Assembly: GCA_910586205.1 (NCBI GenBank)
Contig: CAJUGD010000009.1
Coordinates: 57,648-121,647, forward strand
Length of the DNA stretch: 64,000 nucleotides
DNA from: an uncultured Lachnospiraceae bacterium
Lineage (GTDB): Bacteria > Bacillota > Clostridia > Lachnospirales > Lachnospiraceae
Reading direction: 5' to 3'
How positions within the stretch are numbered: position 1 is the first letter of the stretch; the number at the start of each line of letters is the position of its first letter. This document shows positions 42,803 to 51,044 of the stretch, in pieces. The notes beneath the pieces were generated by a model, which saw only the letters and a program-made list of their open reading frames with translations, searched no databases and had not been told where the DNA came from. A program made the translations under genes and the position numbers.

Positions 42803-44143
42803 TTATGATCCAATCATTCTCCTTCCCTCCCTCACCACAAGCCACAAAGACAGCCCTGTTGCCAAAAGATCACTGATGGGCTGGGCAAAGAAAATCCCGT
42901 TGATCTCCAGGAAAACCGGCAGTACATAAATAAACGGCACCAGAAAAACCACCTGTCTGAGCAAAGTAATTACAATGGAAGGCCCCGGGCGGTTAATAGA
43001 CTGGAAAAAGGTAGTCGCCAGCATCACAAACCCCAAAGCCGGAGTAATGCAGAAATTGATCCGCAGGCCGGTAATTCCGATCCGGAACATTTCCTCCGTG
43101 CCCCCGAAAGCCGCCAAAATCTGCTTGGGAAATCCCAGCACAAGAAGCCAGATAATGCAGGTAATGCCGACGGAAAATGCCGTGGCCTGAAACATAGTGG
43201 ACATTACCCTTTGGTAATTGCCGGAGCCATAATTGTTCCCCAGAATCGGCTGGATCCCCTGACTGATGCCGCTGGCAGGCATAATCACAAAGGTCATAAT
43301 GCTGGACACCACCGCATAGACACTGATGGCAATATCCCCTCCATACTTTCCCAACTGGCTGTTATACACAAGGCTGATAAATCCCATGGCCATCTGAGCC
43401 ACCCAAAAGGCAAAGCCGCAGGAAATAATCTGAAAGCAAAATCCCTTTTCCAGCCGGAATATACCTTTGGAGATACGCACCTGGGTCTGGTTCCCAAACA
43501 CTAAGACAGCCCCAAAAAGGGCAGACGCCGCCTGGCCGGCCACGGTAGCAGCCGCAGCCCCCACAACACCCCAATCAAACACAATTATAAACAAAGCATC
43601 CAACACAATATTGGTCACAGCCCCCAGACCCGTCACACACATTCCCATAACCGGCTTGCCGGAAACCCGGACAAAATCACAAAACAACTGGGACAAGCCC
43701 TGAAACAGACACCCCAGGGCCACAATCCGATAATAGGCAACGGCATAGGGATAGGCGGTCTGGGTAACTCCAAAAAGCCTCAGAAAAAAATCCGGAAAAA
43801 GCAGCAGCAAAACGCTTAAGGCAATTTCAGAAACACAGACCATGACAAAGGCATTCCCAAAAGACCGGTTTCCCTTATCCGGTTCATTCTGACCGGAAAA
43901 AAGGCTGAAAAAGGTAGAACCTCCCGCACTGCATGTTAAGGCAAACGCCATCATCATAAAGGATAAAGGAAAGCAGACCGACAATCCTGCCAAGGCAGAT
44001 GTGCCGTTAAAGTTCCCCACAAACATCCGGTCCACAATGTTATAAATTGCGGTAATCAAAAGAGAAATCGCCGCCGGGACGGAAAACCTAAGAATCATGG
44101 GAAACAGCTTTCCGTTTACATAGTCAATGTTTTTTGTTTTCAT
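42803..44143 (-). CDS. MATE-family multidrug efflux transporter
   Basis: Membrane antiporter of 446 residues with twelve predicted hydrophobic segments in two MatE halves. The N-terminus PMILRFSVPAAISLLITAIYNIVDRMFVGN is characteristic, and the second half repeats the pattern (YGSGNYQRVMSTMFQAT). GGAGG lies 7 bases before the ATG. The MarR-family gene 110 bases upstream on the same strand and the shared operator motif in both leaders suggest that the regulator controls both. Exported compounds are unknown. Confidence 0.92.
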   Translation of the reverse strand: MKTKNIDYVNGKLFPMILRFSVPAAISLLITAIYNIVDRMFVGNFNGTSALAGLSVCFPLSFMMMAFALTCSAGGSTFFSLFSGQNEPDKGNRSFGNAFVMVCVSEIALSVLLLLFPDFFLRLFGVTQTAYPYAVAYYRIVALGCLFQGLSQLFCDFVRVSGKPVMGMCVTGLGAVTNIVLDALFIIVFDWGVVGAAAATVAGQAASALFGAVLVFGNQTQVRISKGIFRLEKGFCFQIISCGFAFWVAQMAMGFISLVYNSQLGKYGGDIAISVYAVVSSIMTFVIMPASGISQGIQPILGNNYGSGNYQRVMSTMFQATAFSVGITCIIWLLVLGFPKQILAAFGGTEEMFRIGITGLRINFCITPALGFVMLATTFFQSINRPGPSIVITLLRQVVFLVPFIYVLPVFLEINGIFFAQPISDLLATGLSLWLVVREGRRMIGS

Positions 44144-44160
44144 GGATAGACCTCCAAATA

Positions 44161-44176
44161 TTAGTTTGCTAAGTAT
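44161..44176. promoter_or_regulatory. Candidate MarR operator before the MATE gene
   Basis: TTAGTTTGCTAAGTAT shares TTAGT-N3-CTAAGTAT with the site before marR (44692-44707). It lies 17 bases before the MATE start, next to the ribosome-binding site, and has TTAG/CTAA inverted halves. Confidence 0.6.
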
Positions 44177-44253
44177 TTGTTTTGAAATACAGCCGCCTTT
44201 TCAGGCAGCCTGCATTTTATGGATTCTCACTTAACTGCCTGTGAAAATCCCTT

Positions 44254-44676
44254 TCAGGAAACATTCTCCATCATCTTCTCAACCACCTTAAAGAAAACCT
44301 TCATCTCCTCCTGAGAAATGTCCTTTGTCAGCAGTTCCTCCAAATTCATAATATCTGCAATCACCACATCCTTGTACTGCAATGCCTTTTCACTGACAAC
44401 AATCCGCTTCAGCCGCCCGTCCTCTGCCGTCACCTCCCGGTGAATCAGCCCATCCTGCTCCATCTTCTTGAGAAGCTGGGTTGCCGTCGGGGGACGCAAG
44501 CCAAATTCCTCCTCAATATCCTTCTGAAAAACATCATGATTCTGAGCAAGGATAAAATGCAGCGCTCTCCCCTGAGAGCCGCTAAGCGCAGCCCTGCTTG
44601 GGAATGCGTCAATCTTTCTGCGCAGTTTATTTGACAGCTTGTTGATGTAATGCGCCGCATGCTTTATGGTTCCCAT
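44254..44676 (-). CDS. MarR-family transcriptional regulator
   Basis: Winged-helix repressor of 140 residues from ATG 44676, chosen because GGAGG is 5 bases upstream; the ATGATG at 44691 would place the start within the operator and lacks a Shine-Dalgarno sequence. The helix-turn-helix spans QKDIEEEFGLRPPTATQLLKKMEQDG and the wing is REVTAEDGRLKRI. It likely represses itself and the MATE exporter through the TTAGT-N3-CTAAGTAT sites. The effector ligand is unknown. Confidence 0.9.
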   Translation of the reverse strand: MGTIKHAAHYINKLSNKLRRKIDAFPSRAALSGSQGRALHFILAQNHDVFQKDIEEEFGLRPPTATQLLKKMEQDGLIHREVTAEDGRLKRIVVSEKALQYKDVVIADIMNLEELLTKDISQEEMKVFFKVVEKMMENVS

Positions 44677-44691
44677 ATACGCCTCCATCAT

Positions 44692-44707
44692 TTAGTAAAC
44701 TAAGTAT
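44692..44707. promoter_or_regulatory. Candidate MarR operator before marR
   Basis: TTAGTAAACTAAGTAT: arms TTAGT and ACTAA are perfect complements around 2 bases. It lies 16 bases upstream of the marR start and matches the site before the MATE gene. Confidence 0.65.
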
Positions 44708-44780
44708 ATCAGGCGTTTTCACGGCTGTCAAGTCTTTTTCCTGAAATACTCCTTTAAAAACATGCCAGCCGCTGTAAGAT

Positions 44781-45518
44781 TTAAAGCACTTTATTCAAAA
44801 AGCTGATGGTTCTCTCCTCCTTAGGATTCCCAAAGATCTCCTCAGGCGTCCCTTCCTCCACAATAACTCCCTCATCCATAAAGATCACCCGGTCCGCCAC
44901 CTCTCTGGCAAAACCCATTTCATGCGTCACCACCACCATAGTCATTCCGTCTGCCGCAAGCTGCTTCATAACCTCCAGCACCTCTCCCACCATCTCCGGA
45001 TCCAACGCACTGGTAGGCTCATCAAACAACATAATATCCGGATTCATGGCCAAAGCCCTGGCAATGGCTACCCTCTGCTTCTGTCCGCCGGAAAGCTGTC
45101 CCGGATAAACCTTTGCCTTGTCGGCAAGCCCCACCCTCTCCAAAAGCTCTATGGCCTTTTGGGCTGCGCTCTCCTTGTCCATTTTCTTTAACTCTACCGG
45201 AGCCAGGGTAATATTCTCCTGCACGGTCAAATGAGGAAACAAATTAAAATGCTGGAATACCATCCCGATGTTCTCCCGCACCCTGTTAATATTCACATTC
45301 GGGTCAGAAATAGGGTGTCCGTCCACAATAACCTCCCCTGCCGTAATACTCTCCAGCCGGTTCAGACACCGCAAAAATGTACTTTTTCCAGATCCGGAAG
45401 GTCCGATCAGACATACCACCTCTCCCTCATCCACTTCCAGACTGATTCGCTTCAGCACCTCAAGGGAACCAAAATTTTTCTTTAGATTCGTTACTGCGAT
45501 TTTCTTATTATTTTCCAT
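44781..45518 (-). CDS. Polar amino-acid ABC transporter ATP-binding protein
   Basis: GlnQ/HisP-type ATPase of 245 residues: Walker A GPSGSGKSTFLRCLN (about 38-45), Q-loop VFQHFNLFPH, signature LSGGQKQRVAIARAL, Walker B IMLFDEPTSALDPE, and a switch His in VVTHEMGFAREVADR. It overlaps the permease stop by 11 bases. With the permease and the solute-binding protein it forms a complete importer; which amino acid cannot be read. Confidence 0.94.
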   Translation of the reverse strand: MENNKKIAVTNLKKNFGSLEVLKRISLEVDEGEVVCLIGPSGSGKSTFLRCLNRLESITAGEVIVDGHPISDPNVNINRVRENIGMVFQHFNLFPHLTVQENITLAPVELKKMDKESAAQKAIELLERVGLADKAKVYPGQLSGGQKQRVAIARALAMNPDIMLFDEPTSALDPEMVGEVLEVMKQLAADGMTMVVVTHEMGFAREVADRVIFMDEGVIVEEGTPEEIFGNPKEERTISFLNKVL

Positions 45519-46188
45519 AGGACACCTTCCTCTCCACCACCAGCGCCAGCTTTGACAGCACCGTGCACACCACCAGATAAAATGCTGCTACCACCAGCCA
45601 AATAGCCATTACTTTGGATGCCGAATTGGCTGCAATGATCTTGCCGTTCTGAGTAAGCTCCCGGATTCCGATCACGGAGATCAAGGATGTGTCTTTCATG
45701 GAAATAATAAACTGATTAATGATAGATGGCAGCATAGTCCGAAACGCCTGGGGCAGAATCACCTTGCTCATAGCCTTTCCGTAAGGAAGCCCAAGACTGC
45801 GGGCCGCCTCCATCTGTCCCTTATCCACCGCCTCAATCCCTCCCCGGATAATCTCTGCCATATAAGCTCCGGCATTCAGGCTTAAGGTAACGGCTCCTGC
45901 TGTAAAATTCCCGCCGATATTTCCCCAGGAAAATCCATAGGGACGCAAAACCTGGCTGAGCCCGTAGAAGATAATCATCACCTGGACCATTAACGGTGTT
46001 CCTCTGATAATATCAATATAAAGATTGGCAATCAGCTTTAAAGGACCGATTCCCGACACCTTGAAAAGCCCGAAAATCACCCCTAAAACCGTTGCGCAGA
46101 TCAACGAAATAGCCGTCAGCTTAATCGTCTCCACAAGCGCGATGCTGAAAGACGGAAAATATTGTATCAGTACCTCCACAAAAGCCAT
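45508..46188 (-). CDS. Polar amino-acid ABC transporter permease
   Basis: HisMQ-type permease of 226 residues with about five transmembrane segments. The EAA loop is EAARSLGLPYGKAMSKVILPQAFRTMLPS. A single permease gene implies a homodimer. The start has AAAGGTG upstream. A 243-base gap with a hairpin separates it from the solute-binding gene, so the binding protein may be made in excess. Confidence 0.93.
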   Translation of the reverse strand: MAFVEVLIQYFPSFSIALVETIKLTAISLICATVLGVIFGLFKVSGIGPLKLIANLYIDIIRGTPLMVQVMIIFYGLSQVLRPYGFSWGNIGGNFTAGAVTLSLNAGAYMAEIIRGGIEAVDKGQMEAARSLGLPYGKAMSKVILPQAFRTMLPSIINQFIISMKDTSLISVIGIRELTQNGKIIAANSASKVMAIWLVVAAFYLVVCTVLSKLALVVERKVSYGK

Positions 46189-46295
46189 TTTACCATCACC
46201 TTTTCTCTAAATTATCCCTTGGGGACATGCTATTTTTCCTGTCATCTAACGGACTGTTTTAAAACAGGACTTTCTTTTGCCTGATTATGAAACAA

Positions 46296-46337
46296 AATGC
46301 CCGGATCCTTACCATATCATAGCTGTCTCCGGGCATT
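46296..46337 (-). terminator. Hairpin between solute-binding gene and permease gene
   Basis: AATGCCCGGA / TCCGGGCATT are perfect 10-bp arms with a 22-base loop; on the minus strand they are followed by TTGTTTC. Probable partial terminator or mRNA stabiliser. The rest of 46189-46431 shows nothing further. Confidence 0.6.
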
Positions 46338-46431
46338 CCAATCATAATCTTCTTTTCTATGGAAGGCTTCACTGCCAAAAGCCGGGCCTGCCATCCTTTA
46401 TGTCAGCACAGTCTATACGGCGCATGAAGAT

Positions 46432-47307
46432 CTATTTGGAAATATAGGTATTTAAAATCTCGTCATATTTCCCGCTGTCCTTCATGTTCTTAAGTCCGGC
46501 ATCAAACATCTCCAAAAGCTCTGTGTTCTGTCCCTTCAGCACTGCAAAACCGTAAGAGTTGCCATGCTCCATCTCCAAAGGCATCTTAAAGGCAGTTCCT
46601 CTGGAAATCTCGTATCCCAACACCGGATAATCCTCAAAACATGCAACAGAGTTGCCTGCCAGCACATCCTGATACATGCTGGATGAATCCTCAAACTGCA
46701 TAATGGTAAATCCATACTGGTCTGCAATGGACTCTGCAAAAGTACATCCCTCTGTACCGATCTTTGCTGCAACAGTCTTACCATTCAGATCCTCGTAGGA
46801 AGCAATGTCAGAATCTGCGTTGACTGCCATACCTACACCAGAATCATAATAAGGCTCAGAGAAATCATACTTTTCTTTTCTGGCGTCTGTGATGGACATT
46901 CCGGCAATTACCGCGTCATACTCACCGGCCTCCAGTCCGGTAGTTGCTGCAGAAAAGCCTGCTACCACCAGCTCATACTCAAAGCCCTGATCCTCTGCAA
47001 TGGCCTTTAACAGATCCAAATCAATACCTACCATCTCGCCCTTATCATTCTCAAACTCAAAGGGAGCAAAGGTGGTGTCAGTAGCAATCTTATAAACCTT
47101 ACCCTCCGCAGCGGCAGCGTCCTGGGCTTTCGTTTCTTCTTCTTCTGCTTCTGTGGATTCATCCTTGGCTTCTGCCTCGGCTGCTTTGGTTGTCTCTGCT
47201 GCTGTGGTTGCTGCGTCTGAAGAAGCGTCACTCTTACCGCCTCCGCAGGCGCTTAAGGATGCTGCCATCAGCACGGACATGGTTAAGGCTATCATTTTCT
47301 TTTTCAT
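46432..47307 (-). CDS. Polar amino-acid ABC transporter solute-binding lipoprotein
   Basis: Family 3 solute-binding protein, 291 residues from ATG 47307 (GGAGGAG upstream). The lipobox is LSAC, followed by an acidic Ala/Glu/Thr/Lys linker of about 40 residues, then the SBP_bac_3 domain (YKIATDTTFAPFEFEN, GIDLDLLKAIAEDQG, AVIAGMSITDARKEKYDFSEPYYDSG). The N-terminal reading stays open for another 138 codons back to 47721, but passes through the promoter and terminator and is not coding by my reading. Confidence 0.93.
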   Translation of the reverse strand: MKKKMIALTMSVLMAASLSACGGGKSDASSDAATTAAETTKAAEAEAKDESTEAEEEETKAQDAAAAEGKVYKIATDTTFAPFEFENDKGEMVGIDLDLLKAIAEDQGFEYELVVAGFSAATTGLEAGEYDAVIAGMSITDARKEKYDFSEPYYDSGVGMAVNADSDIASYEDLNGKTVAAKIGTEGCTFAESIADQYGFTIMQFEDSSSMYQDVLAGNSVACFEDYPVLGYEISRGTAFKMPLEMEHGNSYGFAVLKGQNTELLEMFDAGLKNMKDSGKYDEILNTYISK

Positions 47308-47443
47308 AATTGTCTCCTCCTCGTTTTGAAGTTCTGCCTCCTCACACAAGCCAGGCGGCAGGTTTTGAAAGGCATTTGCCCTTCTCATGAATATGATAGA
47401 AAAAGTGAAGGGATCTGCAGTCTGAAAGTATGCCGCCAACTGC

Positions 47444-47484
47444 CCGTGCAGGCACGATAATTGGCTCATTACTTGCGGAAATAA
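47444..47484. repeat. Dispersed repeat, copy near the amino-acid transporter leader
   Basis: CCGTGCAGGCACG, eight bases, CTCATT, ACTTGCGGAAATAA: this matches 16409-16448 (CCGTGCAGGCACG, seven bases, CTCATT, GCCTGCGGAAATGA) with identical first two blocks and 11 of 14 in the third. The start is itself a palindrome. It lies in the leader of the amino-acid transporter, on the other strand. Confidence 0.6.
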
Positions 47485-47511
47485 AAAAGACAACGCAAAA
47501 AAAGCGATGTC
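47482..47511 (-). terminator. Leader terminator of the amino-acid transporter operon
   Basis: GACATCGC / GCGTTGTC (7 of 8 paired) with a loop of seven T on the minus strand, followed by TTTTTTATTT. It lies 30 to 60 bases downstream of the predicted start site, far upstream of the solute-binding gene. It could be an attenuator, or the terminator of the unknown membrane protein gene upstream if the promoter call is wrong. Confidence 0.6.
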
Positions 47512-47548
47512 CCCCTCGACTGTCAGCTTCCCGTAAGCCACGAAAGTG

Positions 47549-47577
47549 ATTCTATCACAAGATGAAGGTAAAGTCAA
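47549..47577 (-). promoter_or_regulatory. Promoter of the amino-acid transporter operon
   Basis: Minus-strand TTGACT (47572-47577) and TAGAAT (47549-47554) with 17-base spacing; transcription would begin near 47542. The stretch 47308-47626 holds this promoter, a leader terminator, a dispersed repeat and the solute-binding gene ribosome-binding site, with no gene. Confidence 0.7.
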
Positions 47578-47626
47578 GTAGTTGTTGTTGCCACAAGGAA
47601 AAGATTGTGATTTTATGAAAAATCTA

Positions 47627-48124
47627 TCAGATCTCCTGGCTGGAATACACCACCCTCTGATTCTCCACAAACCGATGGGCAGACGGTACCCAGGCCACTG
47701 CTGCCAAAAAGCTGATATCAAGGCATAAAACGGTTATGGTTGTAACCCACCATAAGTCTCCCCAAAAATTCAGATAAAGAAGGCTGGGGAGAGTCTGAAA
47801 TAAAGTCCGTATCAGTTCCCCGCCGCGCAGAATCAGAAAAGCCCAGGAAAGTTCCCACCGGTGCCGAATACATATCAGATAAAATCCCAGGCAAAACAAC
47901 AGATTAAGCGGCGCTAAGAAAACCGCAATGCCTCTTTCCGCCCCTAAAATAATGCTGACTCCATGAAGAAACATTCTTCCGATCAGCACAAATCCCAGCC
48001 ATGTTTTCAGCCGCACATCCCAGTCCAGATATCCCGGATGGAGCTGTTCCATCCTCATCTTTCTCTCCTCTAACTGCTCCTTTGTCCAGGCTGCAATATC
48101 TTCTTTTTGTCTTTTGTTTCTCAT
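47627..48124 (-). CDS. Membrane protein of unknown function
   Basis: I do not recognise this 165-residue protein. A charged, helical N-terminus (KRQKEDIAAWTKEQLEERKMRME) is followed by about four hydrophobic segments (about 41-60, 68-86, 93-112 and 122-143). It lies 54 bases downstream of the lipase gene on the same strand and may be co-transcribed with it. Confidence 0.6.
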   Translation of the reverse strand: MRNKRQKEDIAAWTKEQLEERKMRMEQLHPGYLDWDVRLKTWLGFVLIGRMFLHGVSIILGAERGIAVFLAPLNLLFCLGFYLICIRHRWELSWAFLILRGGELIRTLFQTLPSLLYLNFWGDLWWVTTITVLCLDISFLAAVAWVPSAHRFVENQRVVYSSQEI

Positions 48125-48178
48125 CTTGGCGCCATTCCTTTCTTCTCTCCAAAGCTTATCTCTTATTGGTGCTTTTCT

Positions 48179-49378
48179 CTAAAACCCCAGCTCCCCTAAC
48201 TCCTTTACCAGAGCTATATAAAACTCCGTCACATGAAAATCCCGGTAATCTTCCCTGGTCAGATCGATCATATCCCCATGGGAGATCCCACGCAGATACT
48301 TATTTTTTAAGGTTCCCCTGAAATTGGTCCATCTGGCCGACTCCTCTGTCACAAGACCGTCATTAGGTCCGTCTATTGCCTTTAGTATCCAGTAAGGAAT
48401 ACACAAAAGCTTGCTGCTGAATCCCCGTTTCATCAAACTGGCATAGCTTTGATAATACACCCTGTTATCATCCGGATACTTTTGGTTGAACTTCACTGCA
48501 TATCCGCAGGAAAGCTGGCGGCTGGCTGTATAGGTGTCTGGCTTTTTGTCCCCAAACTTTCTAAAACAGCAGTCAATCCGGCGGCAGATAAAACGGTAAA
48601 CCCCTTCCGGCAGCTTCATGAGAAACTCTACTAAAGCCGAACCGCGGTGAGGCGTGTTGATCGTTGTAAGGCTTGCCACATAAGGAGCCATATGAAGGCC
48701 GCTGATCAGATAGCGGGAGTCCAGCCCGCCCTTGGAATGGGCAATAATGTTCACCTTTTCTGCCCCGGTTTCCTTACAGATCCCAAGGATTTCTTCCTTT
48801 AGTATTTCTGCGTTATCCTCCACTGTCCCCCAAGCCTCCTGATGGCCATAGTACACCTGTGCGCCGTTTCTTGCCAGCTCCCGGGGTATCCTGCCCCAAT
48901 AATTAAAATAGCGGTAATCCCGAAATCCCACTCCATGTACAAGAATCAAAGGATACTTGGTCCTGCAGATCTGACGCTCTGCCCGCACGTCATCCAGCCT
49001 GATTTTGTAAAGGCTGTGGTCAATCTCCTGCCTGGCCAGCGCCCACACATAGAAAGCCAGTCCATAGTTCAAAACCGGAATCCAGATCATGGACCACACA
49101 ACCAGCCTTTTTACGATCCGCAGTCTCCGGCACACAAGGCAAAGCCAAAACAGAGCCGTAAACATTCCCAGACAGCACAGCAAAAATGCCAGCAGCGAGC
49201 CTATGGAAGACCAGTGCCGCACATAACCTCCAAAGTCCTGAAAAACAGAATAACGCCTCATCTGGGAGATCATCCACAGTCCGCTCATGGGTGTAAAAAT
49301 CAGAAACACGCCCAGAATCCCTGTAAGCGCCCGCAGCAGCAATAAATGCAGGCGTCCTGCTGCATCCAATGGCTTCAT
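48179..49378 (-). CDS. Membrane-anchored alpha/beta-hydrolase, lipase-like
   Basis: A 399-residue protein with three N-terminal hydrophobic helices (about 12-35, 52-75, 88-112), then an alpha/beta-hydrolase domain. The oxyanion region is LILVHGVGFRDYRYFNYWG, and the nucleophile Ser is in IIAHSKGGLDSRY; the first Gly of GxSxG is Ala, as in B. subtilis lipase A. Candidate Asp is in DGPNDGLV and His in GISHGDMIDL. The start overlaps the RluA-type stop by 4 bases. The substrate is probably a lipid ester at the membrane surface (inference). Confidence 0.85.
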   Translation of the reverse strand: MKPLDAAGRLHLLLLRALTGILGVFLIFTPMSGLWMISQMRRYSVFQDFGGYVRHWSSIGSLLAFLLCCLGMFTALFWLCLVCRRLRIVKRLVVWSMIWIPVLNYGLAFYVWALARQEIDHSLYKIRLDDVRAERQICRTKYPLILVHGVGFRDYRYFNYWGRIPRELARNGAQVYYGHQEAWGTVEDNAEILKEEILGICKETGAEKVNIIAHSKGGLDSRYLISGLHMAPYVASLTTINTPHRGSALVEFLMKLPEGVYRFICRRIDCCFRKFGDKKPDTYTASRQLSCGYAVKFNQKYPDDNRVYYQSYASLMKRGFSSKLLCIPYWILKAIDGPNDGLVTEESARWTNFRGTLKNKYLRGISHGDMIDLTREDYRDFHVTEFYIALVKELGELGF

Positions 49379-50385
49379 ATCCCCAAAATCACCTCCCCAA
49401 ACATCCTTTTAAACTCCCCCGGCAGGGGAGCTTCAAAGCTTTTCTCACTTAAATGCGCGAGAGGCTCTGACATTTCGGGAAATGTCATACGAAACGAATG
49501 AAGCATCTGGGAAGTCACCTTATATTTCTTTCTGGCTTCCTCATTTACCCTAAAATCCCCATACTTGTAATCTCCCACTATGGGGTATCCCACGGATGCT
49601 AAATGGGCACGAATTTGATGGGTTTTTCCTGTAATCAACGTTACTTTTAAAAGCGTATACCCGTCCCTGTAATCTATGGGTTCATATTCCGTACAGATCC
49701 GAGAGCCGGCCTGTCCGTCTTCCCCCTTTTTTCCCTTGCCTTTTCCCCGGGCTGCCTGTTCAGAAAGGATTGTCACCTGATTGGTTCTCTCATCCTTTAT
49801 CAGAATCCCTTCTATTCTTTTTTGCTCCTGCACCCTTCCCCATACCCCACAGAGATAATACTTGTGAAGCGAGCGATCCTGCAGTACAGCGGACAAACCC
49901 TGAAGCCCTGCCAAAGATTTTCCCGCTGCCACCAGTCCGCTGGTATTCCGGTCCAGGCGATTGCACACAGACGGGCGAAAGGTCTGCAGGCCCTCCCTGG
50001 TAATCTGACCGGAATCCAGAAGATAATCAATCAGATACTCCACTAAAGAAACATCCGTATCCCGGGCTTTTTGGGAAAGCATTCCCGCAGGCTTATTGAC
50101 CAGCAGAATATGATCATCCTCATAGACAATGTCCAACGTTTTTTTGTCCACCTTTTGTACTTTTACCTGGGAAAATTTTTCGATAGTCTCGTCTGCCAAA
50201 AACAGCCTTATCTCATCCCCTGCCTCAAGCCTTTCCGAGCCGTCACATTTCCTTCCGTTCAGAGTAATGTTCTTTTTTCTCATCATTTTATAAAGAAAAT
50301 TCTTTCCTGCAAGGTTTAAATATTTTCCCAGAAATTTATCCAGCCTCTGCCCTGCTTCCTTTTCCCCAATGGCAACACTTCTCAT
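49375..50385 (-). CDS. RluA-family pseudouridine synthase
   Basis: RNA pseudouridine synthase of 336 residues. An N-terminal S4 RNA-binding domain (GQRLDKFLGKYL, KKNITLNGRKC) is followed by the RluA catalytic domain with the Asp in CNRLDRNTSGLV and the later motif LITGKTHQIRAHLASVGYPIVGD. A small Lys/Gly-rich insertion (ARGKGKGKKGEDGQ) lies in the catalytic domain. Target base not determinable; the RluC/RluD branch is most similar by eye. It is translationally coupled to the lipase gene. Confidence 0.92.
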   Translation of the reverse strand: MRSVAIGEKEAGQRLDKFLGKYLNLAGKNFLYKMMRKKNITLNGRKCDGSERLEAGDEIRLFLADETIEKFSQVKVQKVDKKTLDIVYEDDHILLVNKPAGMLSQKARDTDVSLVEYLIDYLLDSGQITREGLQTFRPSVCNRLDRNTSGLVAAGKSLAGLQGLSAVLQDRSLHKYYLCGVWGRVQEQKRIEGILIKDERTNQVTILSEQAARGKGKGKKGEDGQAGSRICTEYEPIDYRDGYTLLKVTLITGKTHQIRAHLASVGYPIVGDYKYGDFRVNEEARKKYKVTSQMLHSFRMTFPEMSEPLAHLSEKSFEAPLPGEFKRMFGEVILGI

Positions 50386-50401
50386 ATCTTTCCCTGGCCT
50401 T

Positions 50402-50968
50402 TCACATGGACAGGCTTTTCAGCAAAGCCGCGCCATATTCCACTGTCCCGTCATTCTCATCTCCCTCGGAAGGCTTCAGACTGTCCAGACGCCGCAGAAA
50501 GCTTCTTTCCTCCAGAAACAGCTTCAGATTGGGATCCAGACGGTTCGCTGTAAACAGCCCGTTTAAAGACTGTTCCGCCTCCTTTACCTTCAGCTTTCCT
50601 GCCGTGCAGTATCCATACACTCCGCAGGGGTGCACGGCAATGGCGTCCATAGGCATTACAAATTCATTGGTAGTCAAAATCAGATCATAAAGAATCACGC
50701 ATTTTTTCTCATACGGCTTTATTTTCTCATAAAATTCTTTTGGCGGCGTCCGGTAACGCCAGGATGCCAAAAGCGGTGACGCCATATTGGCAAAAGGAAG
50801 AACCGTCAGAATCGCCATCACGGTCAGAATATTCTTCGCTGCCTGATTATCCGTCAAATACCTGGCTCCAAGCTGGGCCAGCACCCCTAACCCAAGAATG
50901 ATTGTCACTGTAAGCCGCATCCTCCGAACACTGTCCCGATACCCATACTGCCCCTTTTCCCGTCTCAT
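50402..50968 (-). CDS. Two-helix membrane protein of unknown function
   Basis: I do not recognise this 188-residue protein. Two hydrophobic segments (about 18-37 and 45-65) precede a soluble domain with a Tyr/Lys-rich start (PPKEFYEKIKPYEKKCVILYDLILTTNEFVMP) and a Cys-containing loop (VHPCGVYGYCTAGKL). The domain has an endonuclease-like look only superficially. It lies 16 bases upstream of the RluA-type gene. Confidence 0.6.
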   Translation of the reverse strand: MRREKGQYGYRDSVRRMRLTVTIILGLGVLAQLGARYLTDNQAAKNILTVMAILTVLPFANMASPLLASWRYRTPPKEFYEKIKPYEKKCVILYDLILTTNEFVMPMDAIAVHPCGVYGYCTAGKLKVKEAEQSLNGLFTANRLDPNLKLFLEERSFLRRLDSLKPSEGDENDGTVEYGAALLKSLSM

Positions 50969-51044
50969 TTCCTGTTATGCCTCCTGTCTTACCTGCAAGA
51001 ATCCATTCTTTCTCCTCATATGCAGTCTGCATCCACAGCACCTC

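Noticed and set aside
47430..47545. Guanidine-II (mini-ykkC) riboswitch in the amino-acid transporter leader, from two ACGG-containing hairpins
   Set aside because: Only the second hairpin has ACGG as a closed tetraloop; the first has a five-base loop, and the two are separated by a terminator. The downstream gene is also not a typical guanidine-linked gene.
47308..47721. N-terminal extension of the amino-acid-binding lipoprotein
   Set aside because: It crosses the promoter and the leader terminator and would bury the signal peptide; the start at 47307 has a Shine-Dalgarno and a proper lipobox.
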